A stretch of 10,379 bases of DNA from NCBI GenBank assembly GCA_024710825.1, contig JANJUA010000187.1, forward strand, positions 1 to 10,379. The letters are read 5' to 3'. This DNA is from Solirubrobacteraceae bacterium (GTDB taxonomy: Bacteria > Actinomycetota > Thermoleophilia > Solirubrobacterales > Solirubrobacteraceae). A program made the translations under genes and the position numbers. Within the stretch, counting starts at the first letter, position 1. Each line of letters begins with the position of its first letter. Under the pieces are notes generated by a model. The model was not told the DNA's origin and did not search any database. It saw only the letters and a list, made by a program, of their open reading frames with translations. Of this stretch, positions 1 to 6,103 are shown piece by piece.

Positions 1-344
1 AGCAGCAGGAAGGCACGAGCCAGGCCGAGCGCTCGGCCGGCGGTCGCTCGCCAGGACGGGGGCTCGTACGGCGCGGCAGGACCGACCTGCTCGCGCAGGC
101 GCTCCGGCGCAGGATGCGCCACCCCGGGCTGGGGCCGCTCGCGCGGCTCCTCCGAGGCGACGCCGAGCCCCGTCAGTGTCGCCCAGTCGAAGACGACCGC
201 CGGGCGGCTCGCGCGGGGGGTGTCTGGTTCGAGTCCGGCCCCGGCGCGGGTCGCCTCGCCGAGAGCCGGGTACGCGGCCTCCCAGCCACGGTCCCTCGGC
301 GGGCGAACCTGCGTTCCGTGCGAGCTGTCGGGAGAGGGGAACAT
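1..344 (-). CDS. Unidentified protein, N-terminal part (cut by the left edge)
   Basis: This gene reads off the left edge; 114 codons are visible, starting at an ATG whose complement is at 342-344. The visible protein is rich in Pro, Arg, Ala and Glu and looks like a disordered cytoplasmic N-terminus. It contains a more ordered stretch around residues 47-60 (PAVVFDWATLTGLG), and at the edge it turns hydrophobic (ALGLARAFLL), possibly the start of a membrane segment. Of the frames I translated here this one has the most protein-like composition; the others give Arg/Pro/Ser-rich shadow translations. Support for the start: a TACGGT hexamer (complement of 355-360) lies 10 bases upstream with no Shine-Dalgarno, the same arrangement as at hisF. 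It is divergent from the DUF389 gene. I do not recognise the family; the rest of the gene is needed to name it. Confidence 0.5.
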   Translation of the reverse strand, partial: MFPSPDSSHGTQVRPPRDRGWEAAYPALGEATRAGAGLEPDTPRASRPAVVFDWATLTGLGVASEEPRERPQPGVAHPAPERLREQVGPAAPYEPPSWRATAGRALGLARAFLL

Positions 345-354
345 CTGTTCGTGA

Positions 355-360
355 ACCGTA
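355..360 (-). promoter_or_regulatory. Putative -10 box (TACGGT), leaderless start of the left-edge gene
   Basis: On the minus strand TACGGT ends 10 bases before the ATG at 344. No Shine-Dalgarno lies between. No convincing -35 element is visible. Confidence 0.4.
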
Positions 361-448
361 CGTGGGGGATCGGACGGATCGAGGGTCCTGCACGGAGACT
401 TGCAGCGCGGCCCGCCCTCGGCTCGCGTCGGTCGCGCGGCGGCGGCGG

Positions 449-454
449 TACGGT
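449..454 (+). promoter_or_regulatory. Putative -10 box (TACGGT), leaderless start of the DUF389 gene
   Basis: TACGGT is followed by 9 bases and then ATG at 464, with no purine-rich ribosome site. The spacing is identical to that in front of hisZ. The divergent promoter at 355-360 shares this 119-base intergenic region (345-463). No -35 element is clear. Confidence 0.45.
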
Positions 455-463
455 CCCCCGGCA

Positions 464-1489
464 ATGATCCACCTGCGCATCGTCACCCCGCCCGAGAAGA
501 CGCGGCAGGTCGAGGATCGGCTCGCCGGCGACGACGCCGTCTGCAACGTCATCACGCTCGCGGGCGCCGCCCGTCGGCCGGACGGGGACGTCATCATGGC
601 CGACGTCGCGCGCGAGGACGCCTCGATCGTCGTCGGGGACGTCCGGCGCCTCGGGGTGGGCGCCCAGGAGGGCTCGATCGCCATCGAGCACGTCGACACC
701 TCGCTCGGTCCGGATGCGCGCCGGGCGATGAGCAGCAGCCTCGGCGAGGAGTCCGACGCGGTGGTCTGGGAGGAGGTGCAGACGCGCACCTCCGAGGAGG
801 CCCAGCTCTCGTGGAGCTACCTCGTGTTCATGGTGCTCGCCGCCGCGCTGGCCACCTGCGGGCTGTTCACCGACAACCCGATCCTGATCGTCGGCGCGAT
901 GGTCGTCAGCCCCGACTTCGGCCCGCTGGCCGGGCTCTGCGTCGGCGTCGTCACGCGTCGACGACGGCTCGTCGGCCGCAGCCTGGCGGCGGTCGTCGTC
1001 GGCTTTCCGGTGGCCAGCGCCGTGGCCTACGTGCTCTCCGAGGTGCTGCTGGGCACGGGCGTGGCCGACAAGGACTTCTCCGTCGAGACCAGCGGCCTGG
1101 CGACCTTCATCGCCACCCCGGACGCGTACACCTTCATCATCGCGTTCTGCGCGGGCGCCGCCGGCACGCTCTCGCTGACCACGGCGAAGTCCGGCGCGCT
1201 GATCGGGGTCCTCATCTCGGTGACGACGATCCCGGCCGCGTGCGACATCGGCGTCTCGGCGGCGACCCGCGACTGGAGCTCGATGGGCGGCAGCGCGGTC
1301 CAGCTCGCCGCGAACATCGTCACGATCGTCGTCGCCGGCTCGCTCACGCTGTACCTCCAGCGGCGCGGCTACCTGCGCCGGCGCGAGCACCACGAGGGCG
1401 AGCGCGGGCGCGTCCGGGCTACCGGGACGGACCGAGCGACGACCACACCTCGAGCTTGGTTGCGATCCGCCCGACGACCTCGTCCGTGA
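464..1489 (+). CDS. DUF389 family integral membrane protein
   Basis: Protein of 341 residues. Residues 1-85 form a soluble alpha/beta domain beginning MIHLRIVTPPEK. From about residue 118 there are roughly six hydrophobic segments (118-134, 138-161, 170-196, 222-236, 244-262, 279-299), then a basic tail. The segment NPILIVGAMVVSPDFGPLAG (138-157) is the hallmark of DUF389/TIGR00341 proteins, whose biochemical function is unknown; the pattern suggests an inner-membrane protein. The reading frame is open further upstream, but the ATG at 464 is preferred: the family domain begins exactly there, a TACGGT box sits 9 bases before it, and the upstream extension is Arg/Pro-rich and runs through the divergent gene. 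The last 23 codons overlap the 3' end of the convergent icd-like gene, so the basic tail is antisense to it. No substrate can be named. Confidence 0.85.
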   Translation: MIHLRIVTPPEKTRQVEDRLAGDDAVCNVITLAGAARRPDGDVIMADVAREDASIVVGDVRRLGVGAQEGSIAIEHVDTSLGPDARRAMSSSLGEESDAVVWEEVQTRTSEEAQLSWSYLVFMVLAAALATCGLFTDNPILIVGAMVVSPDFGPLAGLCVGVVTRRRRLVGRSLAAVVVGFPVASAVAYVLSEVLLGTGVADKDFSVETSGLATFIATPDAYTFIIAFCAGAAGTLSLTTAKSGALIGVLISVTTIPAACDIGVSAATRDWSSMGGSAVQLAANIVTIVVAGSLTLYLQRRGYLRRREHHEGERGRVRATGTDRATTTPRAWLRSARRPRP

Positions 1490-2525
1490 ACTCGGTCGTG
1501 CCCACGTGCCCGCCGAGGTCAGGCGTCCGCACCCCGGCCCCCACCGCCTCCAGCACCGCCTCGTAGATCGCCCGCGACGCGGTCTCCGCCGCGCCGCCGC
1601 CGGCTTCCGAGGCCCGCCCCGCGTACCCGAGCACCGCCCCGCACGCGAGGATCATCGCCATCGGGTTGGCCACGTCCTTGCCCATCAGCGCCGGCGCCGT
1701 CCCGTGGGGCGCCTCGGCCATCGCCACCCGCGTCTCGAGGTCGTCGGCGAACGACAGGAGCACGGACTCGGCTCCCGCGATCGAGCCGAACATGGGCATC
1801 ACGAGATCGGAGAGGCAGTCTCCGTAGCGGTTGAGCGCCGGGATCACCAGCGGCTGCTCGCCCGTCCCGGTGATGAGGCCCGCGTACGTCGCGTCGATGA
1901 GCACGGGCTCGTAGACCACAGCGGGATGGCGCGCGGCGGCGGCGTCCATCTCCTCCTTGAGCATCCCCTCGTAGACGGGGGAGACGGTCCACTTCGGACC
2001 GCCGTAGACCTTGCCGCCCATCTGCCCGGCGGTCCGGAAGGCGTACTCCGCGACGGCGGCGCACGTCCCGCGCGTCACCCGCTCGGTGCGGAACGCCACC
2101 TCGTCCGCGGCGCCCGGCGAGCCCTCGCGCCACTGCTCGGCGCCGTAGGCGTCCTCGACCGCCATCCGCACCACCGAGATGGGGTGGTGGACGCCGCCGA
2201 ACGGCGTCACGCCCGGAATCCGGCGGCCCGTGCGGATGATGACCTTGCCGTCGAGCTCCTCGCGGAGGATCCGGTTGGGCGAGCCGACGTCGTCCTTGTC
2301 CTCGGGCGTGATCGTCGCCGCCTTGATCCCGAACCCGGACGCGCGCATCGCCGCCGCGGCCTCGTGGACGATCGCGTTGCCGGTCGCGCGCCGCCGCTCG
2401 AGCGACAGGTCGAACCGCTCGAGCCGCAGCTCGAGGCCCAGCAGATCGGGGTCGAGGACCCGCAGCGCCTGCTCGAGCAGCTCCTGGCCGGTCTCGTCGC
2501 CCTCCAGGACGGTGATCGTCAGCAT
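1419..2525 (-). CDS. Isocitrate dehydrogenase-like enzyme (isocitrate/isopropylmalate dehydrogenase family)
   Basis: Protein of 368 residues. The substrate pocket matches isocitrate rather than isopropylmalate enzymes: T73 in ATITPED, S82-x-N84-x3-R88 in SPNRILR, R98, then R120 and Y127 spaced exactly as Arg132 and Tyr139 of human NADP-isocitrate dehydrogenase. Lys178 (GGPKWT) fits the catalytic Lys; D211, D236 and D240 fit the metal-binding Asp set. EAPHGT (271-276) and N287 form the cofactor loop. It would convert isocitrate to 2-oxoglutarate with NAD(P)+ in the TCA cycle. It is shorter than type II enzymes (about 400-415 residues), and I see no clear basis for choosing NAD or NADP. The start is the ATG at 2525: a TACCCT box lies 8 bases upstream and there is no Shine-Dalgarno. 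It follows the HD gene by 39 bases and overlaps the DUF389 gene tail-to-tail. Another beta-decarboxylating substrate remains possible. Confidence 0.8.
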   Translation of the reverse strand: MLTITVLEGDETGQELLEQALRVLDPDLLGLELRLERFDLSLERRRATGNAIVHEAAAAMRASGFGIKAATITPEDKDDVGSPNRILREELDGKVIIRTGRRIPGVTPFGGVHHPISVVRMAVEDAYGAEQWREGSPGAADEVAFRTERVTRGTCAAVAEYAFRTAGQMGGKVYGGPKWTVSPVYEGMLKEEMDAAAARHPAVVYEPVLIDATYAGLITGTGEQPLVIPALNRYGDCLSDLVMPMFGSIAGAESVLLSFADDLETRVAMAEAPHGTAPALMGKDVANPMAMILACGAVLGYAGRASEAGGGAAETASRAIYEAVLEAVGAGVRTPDLGGHVGTTEFTDEVVGRIATKLEVWSSLGPSR

Positions 2526-2533
2526 GGCGCCGG

Positions 2534-2539
2534 AGGGTA
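2534..2539 (-). promoter_or_regulatory. Putative -10 box (TACCCT), leaderless start of the isocitrate dehydrogenase-like gene
   Basis: On the minus strand TACCCT ends 8 bases before the ATG at 2525. It lies in the 39-base gap after the HD gene, suggesting the dehydrogenase has its own transcript. No -35 element is clear. Confidence 0.4.
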
Positions 2540-2564
2540 CCGCCGCCCGCCGCGCCCAGGCGTC

Positions 2565-3152
2565 CTACGCGGCCGCGGCGCCGCGCAGCCCGAGCTCGTC
2601 CGCGTGCGCCTCGAGCGCCGCCACGACGAACCGCACGTGCTCGTCGAAGTCCATGCCGAGCTCCTTGGCGCCGGCGCGCACGTCGTCGCGGCTCACCGCC
2701 GCGGCGAAGCTCGGCTGCTTGAGCTTCTTCTTCACGGACTTCGGGGTCAGTCCGACGACGCCCTCGGGGCGCACGGCCGCGCAGGCCACGACGAAGCCCG
2801 TCAGCTCGTCGACGGCGAAGAGCGTCTTCTCCATCGGCGACTCGCGCGGGACGCCGAGGAAGTCCGCGTGCGACGCGATCGCCCGCACGACGGCCGGGTC
2901 CTCGCCGCGCCGCTCCAGCTCGGCGATGATCGTCCGCGGATGGCCGTCCTCCGCGTCCATGTCGGGGTGGCGCTCGTAGTCGGCGTCGTGCAGCAGCCCG
3001 GTGACGCCCCACAGCTCGACGTCCTCCCCGAGCCGCTCCGCGTACGCCCGCATCGCGATCTCGACGCAGCGGCAGTGGCGGCGCAGCGAAGGCGATCGCA
3101 CCCAATCCGTGAGCAGGGACCACGCCTCGTCGCGCGAAGTCTGCAGCGACAT
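2565..3152 (-). CDS. HD-superfamily hydrolase (COG2316-like)
   Basis: Protein of 195 residues. The metal-binding HD pattern is visible: H26, then H55-D56 in GLLHDADY, H71 in a DGHP turn, H95 in SHAD, and D115 in FAVDEL. The C-terminal part (KSVKKKLKQPSFA at 138-150, later ELGMDFDEHVRFV at 164-176) matches the predicted hydrolase group COG2316, cytosolic proteins of about 180-200 residues with no assigned substrate; phosphohydrolase activity is inferred from the fold. The ATG at 3152 (MSLQTSRDEA) is chosen because homology begins there and a TAGGGT hexamer ends 7 bases upstream with no Shine-Dalgarno. Longer in-frame starts would run into the divergent murA coding region. The icd-like gene follows on the same strand but appears to have its own promoter. 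Confidence 0.85.
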   Translation of the reverse strand: MSLQTSRDEAWSLLTDWVRSPSLRRHCRCVEIAMRAYAERLGEDVELWGVTGLLHDADYERHPDMDAEDGHPRTIIAELERRGEDPAVVRAIASHADFLGVPRESPMEKTLFAVDELTGFVVACAAVRPEGVVGLTPKSVKKKLKQPSFAAAVSRDDVRAGAKELGMDFDEHVRFVVAALEAHADELGLRGAAAA

Positions 3153-3158
3153 GGCTGT

Positions 3159-3165
3159 TACCCTA
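3159..3165. promoter_or_regulatory. Putative two-way promoter core (TACCCTA) between the HD gene and murA
   Basis: On the minus strand TAGGGT (complement of 3160-3165) ends 7 bases before the HD gene ATG at 3152, fitting a leaderless mRNA. On the plus strand TACCCT (3159-3164) would start a transcript near 3171, giving murA a leader of about 36 bases without a Shine-Dalgarno. The plus-strand reading is the weaker one. No -35 elements are clear. Confidence 0.35.
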
Positions 3166-3207
3166 GCCGAGCGATCGACACCATCCCTCTCGCGGTCGCG
3201 GCCCCCC

Positions 3208-4512
3208 ATGGAGAAGTTCGTCATCGATGGCGGCGCTCGGTTGTCCGGCACGGTCGTACCGTCCGGCAACAAGAACGGCGCCCTTCCAATCCTCGCCGCG
3301 TCGGTGCTCACCTCCGACGAGGTCGTGGTGCGCAACGTCCCGCGCATCCGCGACGTGGAGGCGATGCTCGACATCCTCCGCGGCCTCGGCGTGCGCGTCG
3401 AGTGGCGCAACGGCCACGAGGTCTCGCTCCGGGCGGACGCCCTCCCGGACGCTCACGCCATCGACCGCGCGAAGGCCGAGGCGATCCGCGCCAGCTTCCT
3501 GCTCGCCGGCCCGCTGCTCGCCCGCTTCGGCGATGCGCGCATGCCGCCTCCCGGCGGCGACGTCATCGGCCGCCGCCGCCTGGACCCGCACCTCGACGCC
3601 TTCCGCTCGCTGGGCGCCGACGTCACCTCGGGCCGCGATCTCCTCCTGCGCGCCCCCGTGGGCGGCCTGCGCGCCGGCGACGTGTTCATGGATGAGCCGT
3701 CGGTGATGGGGACCGAGAACGCGCTGCTCGCCGCGGCCCGCACGCCCGGCTCGACCGTCATCGGCAACGCCGCCTGCGAGCCGCACGTCCAGGACCTCGC
3801 GCGCATGCTCGTGAAGATGGGCGTCGACATCGAGGGCATCGGCTCGAACGTCCTCACCGTCCACGGCACCCGCGAGATCGGCGGCTGCACCCACGACATC
3901 GCTCCCGACCACATCGAGATCGGCTCGTTCATGGCGCTCGCCGGCGTCACCGGGGGAGAGCTGCGCATCAAGGACTGCGTCCCCGACGACCTGCGGATGA
4001 TCCGGCTCGTGTTCGAGCGGATCGGCCTGCGCTCCGAGCTCGACGGCGCCGACGTGATCGTCCCCGGCGATCAGGACCTGCGCGCCCAGCGCGACGTCGG
4101 CGAGTTCACCGCGCGCGTGCAGGACGGCCCGTGGCCGGCGTTCCCGGCCGATCTCACCTCGATCGCGATCGCGCTGGCGACGCAGTCCGAGGGCCAGGTC
4201 CTCATCCACGAGTGGATGTTCGAGAACCGCATGATCTTCACGGACAAGCTCGTGAACATGGGCGCGAACATCATCCTCTGCGATCCGCACCGGGCGATCG
4301 TCTACGGCCGCAGCCGGCTGCGCGGCGAGCGCCTTGAGTCCCCCGACATCCGGGCGGGCATGGCGATGCTCATCGCCGCGCTCTGCGCGGAGGGCCGCAG
4401 CGAGATCGGCAACGTCCGTCAGATCGACCGCGGCTACGAGCGCATCGACGAGCGCCTCCGGGAGCTGGGGGCGCGCATCGAGCGCACCGCCATGGAGCCC
4501 GTGCCGGTGTAG
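3208..4512 (+). CDS. murA: UDP-N-acetylglucosamine 1-carboxyvinyltransferase (MurA type, Cys-to-Asp)
   Basis: Protein of 434 residues, close to the usual MurA length of about 420. It would transfer enolpyruvate from PEP to UDP-GlcNAc, the first committed step of peptidoglycan synthesis, in the cytosol. Visible features: SGNKNGALPILA (19-30) with K22 and N23 at the PEP/UDP-GlcNAc site; the active loop PPGGDVIGRRR (114-124), where D118 occupies the position of E. coli Cys115 and R123 that of Arg120; FPAD with D315 matching the general base Asp305; ENR (339-341); R382 matching Arg397; and IDRGYERIDERLRELGA at the C-terminus. Asp at the Cys position is known from naturally fosfomycin-resistant MurA enzymes such as that of Mycobacterium tuberculosis. 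The ATG at 3208 is where the conserved MEKFVIDGG begins. It lies 32 bases before hisZ. A MurA paralogue with a different role is possible. Confidence 0.88.
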   Translation: MEKFVIDGGARLSGTVVPSGNKNGALPILAASVLTSDEVVVRNVPRIRDVEAMLDILRGLGVRVEWRNGHEVSLRADALPDAHAIDRAKAEAIRASFLLAGPLLARFGDARMPPPGGDVIGRRRLDPHLDAFRSLGADVTSGRDLLLRAPVGGLRAGDVFMDEPSVMGTENALLAAARTPGSTVIGNAACEPHVQDLARMLVKMGVDIEGIGSNVLTVHGTREIGGCTHDIAPDHIEIGSFMALAGVTGGELRIKDCVPDDLRMIRLVFERIGLRSELDGADVIVPGDQDLRAQRDVGEFTARVQDGPWPAFPADLTSIAIALATQSEGQVLIHEWMFENRMIFTDKLVNMGANIILCDPHRAIVYGRSRLRGERLESPDIRAGMAMLIAALCAEGRSEIGNVRQIDRGYERIDERLRELGARIERTAMEPVPV

Positions 4513-4529
4513 CCGGCGCTGCCTGGCAA

Positions 4530-4535
4530 TACGCT
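4530..4535 (+). promoter_or_regulatory. Putative -10 box (TACGCT), leaderless start of the his operon
   Basis: TACGCT lies in the 32-base gap after murA; 9 bases follow before the hisZ ATG at 4545, with no Shine-Dalgarno. TACGNT, 9 bases, then ATGATCCACC is also found at the DUF389 start (449-473). This suggests hisZ can be transcribed independently of murA. No -35 is evident, and no attenuator or leader peptide rich in His codons is present. Confidence 0.45.
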
Positions 4536-4544
4536 GCGGGTCGC

Positions 4545-5471
4545 ATGATCCACCCCATTCCCAGCGGGACCCGCGACGTCCTGCCCGACGAGATGCGCGA
4601 GCTGCGCGCCATCGAGGCGGCGCTGCGGCGCGTGTTCGACGAGGCGGGCTACGGCGAGGTCGCCACCCCCGCGCTCGAGTACGAGGCGGTCCTCGCCCGC
4701 GGCGGCGCGAAGATGCCGCCCGCCTACCGCGTCGCCGACGACCACGGCAACGTGCTCGCCCTGCGCACCGACATGACGGTGCCGATCGCGCGCGTCGCCT
4801 CGACGCGCTACGCCGCCGCCGAGCCGCCGCTGCGCTTCTGCTACGTCGCCAACGCCTACCGCCAGGTGCGCCCGCACCGCGGGCAGATGCGCGAGTTCCT
4901 CCAGGCGGGCGTGGAGCTGATCGGCTCGCCGACGCCCACGGGGACCACCGAGGTCCTCGAGGTGCTCGCCCGCGCCGTCGAGGCGACGGGGATCGACGAC
5001 TTCCGCATCGGGCTCGGCTCGGCGTCGATCGTGCCGGCCCTGCTCGACCAAGCCGGGGTCGGCGCGGAGGACCGCGCGCGGATCCTCCACGAGCTGGTCG
5101 GCCGCGACTACGTCGGCCTCGAGCGCGAGGTGAGCCGGCTGGGCCTCGACGAGCGGATCGCCGCCATCCCGCTGCTGCGCGGCGGCCCCGAGGTGCTCGC
5201 GCGGCTCCCCGGCGAGGCGGGCAGCCGGCTGGGGGAGGCGATCGAGGCGCTCGCGCCCGACGTGCGCGAGCGGGTCATCCTCGACCTCGGGCTGGCCAGC
5301 GACCTCGGCTACTACACGGGCGCGATCTTCCAGATCTACGTACCCGGCCTGGGCCAGCCCCTCGGGGTGGGCGGCCGCTACGACGAGCTGCTCGGCAACT
5401 TCGGCCGGCCGCTGCCCGCGGTCGGCTTCGCCCTCAACGTCGACCGACTCCACGAGGCGCTGGCGCGATGA
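4545..5471 (+). CDS. hisZ: ATP phosphoribosyltransferase regulatory subunit HisZ
   Basis: Protein of 308 residues resembling the catalytic core of histidyl-tRNA synthetase without its C-terminal anticodon-binding domain, the hallmark of HisZ. Visible: PSGTRDVLPDEM (6-17), RTDMT (74-78), motif-2-like RPHRGQMREFLQAGVELIG (109-127), the histidine-binding box DLGYYTGAIFQIY (253-265), and motif 3 GGRYDELL to VGFALNVDRL (276-302). In true HisRS the YYTG box is preceded by a catalytic Arg (RGLDYYTG type); here the segment is ASDLGYYTG with no Arg, so aminoacylation is not expected. HisZ assembles with short-form HisG, activates it and mediates histidine feedback. It heads the his run and overlaps hisG by four bases (ATGA). 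Confidence 0.92.
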   Translation: MIHPIPSGTRDVLPDEMRELRAIEAALRRVFDEAGYGEVATPALEYEAVLARGGAKMPPAYRVADDHGNVLALRTDMTVPIARVASTRYAAAEPPLRFCYVANAYRQVRPHRGQMREFLQAGVELIGSPTPTGTTEVLEVLARAVEATGIDDFRIGLGSASIVPALLDQAGVGAEDRARILHELVGRDYVGLEREVSRLGLDERIAAIPLLRGGPEVLARLPGEAGSRLGEAIEALAPDVRERVILDLGLASDLGYYTGAIFQIYVPGLGQPLGVGGRYDELLGNFGRPLPAVGFALNVDRLHEALAR

Positions 5472-6103
5472 CCGGAGACCTGGGCCTCACGATCGCCGTG
5501 CCGCGCGGCGCGCTCATGGGCGGCACGCTGGACCTCCTCGACCGCCTCGGGGTCGACACCTCCGAGGTGCGCGCCAACGACCGCAAGCTGCTCTTCGAGG
5601 ACGTCGGCATCGTCACCATGCGTCCCTCGGACGTCCCGACCTACGTCGAGGCGGGCGCCGCGGACGTGGGCGTCGTGGGCAAGGACGTGCTCATGGAGCA
5701 GGCGGGCCGCGACGTCTACGAGCTGCTCGACCTCGGCTTCGGCGGCTGCCAGATGGTCCTCGCCTCCAAGGACGGCCCGGACCCCGCGGCGGAGGCGCTG
5801 CGCCGCCTCGGGATCATGCGCGTGGCGACGAAGTACCCGCGGATCGCCGCGCGCTACCTGGAGGACACGGGCCGTCAGGCGGAGATCGTCGAGGTGAAGG
5901 GCTCGGTCGAGCTCGCGCCGCTGACGGGGCTCGTCGACGCGATCGTCGACCTCACCGCCACCGGAACGACCCTGCGCGAGAACGGGCTCGTCGTGCGCGA
6001 GGAGATCGTCTCCTCCACCGCCCGTCTCATCGCCAACCCGGTCTCCCACAAGCTCAAGGCGCGCGAGATCGACGCCGTGCTGGAGGCGCTGCGTGCGCGT
6101 TGA
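5468..6103 (+). CDS. hisG: ATP phosphoribosyltransferase, short form (HisG-S)
   Basis: Protein of 211 residues, the short form that lacks the C-terminal regulatory domain of long HisG (about 290 residues). It catalyses the first step of histidine synthesis, joining ATP and PRPP to give phosphoribosyl-ATP. Visible features: the N-terminal LTIAVPRGALMGGTLDLL (7-24), the ADVGVVGKDVL segment (65-75) of the periplasmic-binding-like fold, and the PRPP-binding loop DAIVDLTATGTTLRENGL (157-174). The C-terminus ends NPVSHKLKAREIDAVLEAL, as usual for short forms. Short HisG is inactive or poorly active without HisZ, which is encoded immediately upstream with an ATGA overlap. The next gene, hisD, starts inside its last codons. 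Confidence 0.95.
   Translation: MTGDLGLTIAVPRGALMGGTLDLLDRLGVDTSEVRANDRKLLFEDVGIVTMRPSDVPTYVEAGAADVGVVGKDVLMEQAGRDVYELLDLGFGGCQMVLASKDGPDPAAEALRRLGIMRVATKYPRIAARYLEDTGRQAEIVEVKGSVELAPLTGLVDAIVDLTATGTTLRENGLVVREEIVSSTARLIANPVSHKLKAREIDAVLEALRAR
6082..6086 (+). promoter_or_regulatory. Shine-Dalgarno GGAGG deciding the hisD GTG start
   Basis: GGAGG ends 6 bases before the GTG at 6093, inside the 3' end of hisG. It supports GTG as the hisD start and translational coupling with hisG. Confidence 0.6.

Noticed and set aside
224..243. GGTTCGAGTCC resembles a tRNA T-loop.
   Set aside because: The flanking T-stem pairs at only about four positions, the acceptor strand has no partner upstream, and there is no D-arm or anticodon arm in the preceding 75 bases.
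176..463. The DUF389 frame is open upstream, with a GTG at 176 giving a 437-residue protein.
   Set aside because: The extension is Arg/Pro-rich and unlike the family, which starts at 464. It overlaps the divergent gene at 1-344, and the TACGGT box sits just before 464.
3151..3207. An upstream in-frame ATG at 3151 for murA.
   Set aside because: It overlaps the HD gene start codon, lies before the plausible -10 box at 3159-3164, and adds 19 residues absent from the conserved MurA N-terminus.
1506..3695. Very long open frames of 400-730 codons, for example 1506-3695 plus, 1519-3123 minus, 400-1566 plus, 6054-7319 minus, 7145-8626 minus.
   Set aside because: They are antisense or out-of-frame to well-supported genes and have the Arg/Ala/Pro/Gly-rich or His/Asp-rich composition expected of shadow frames in GC-rich DNA.
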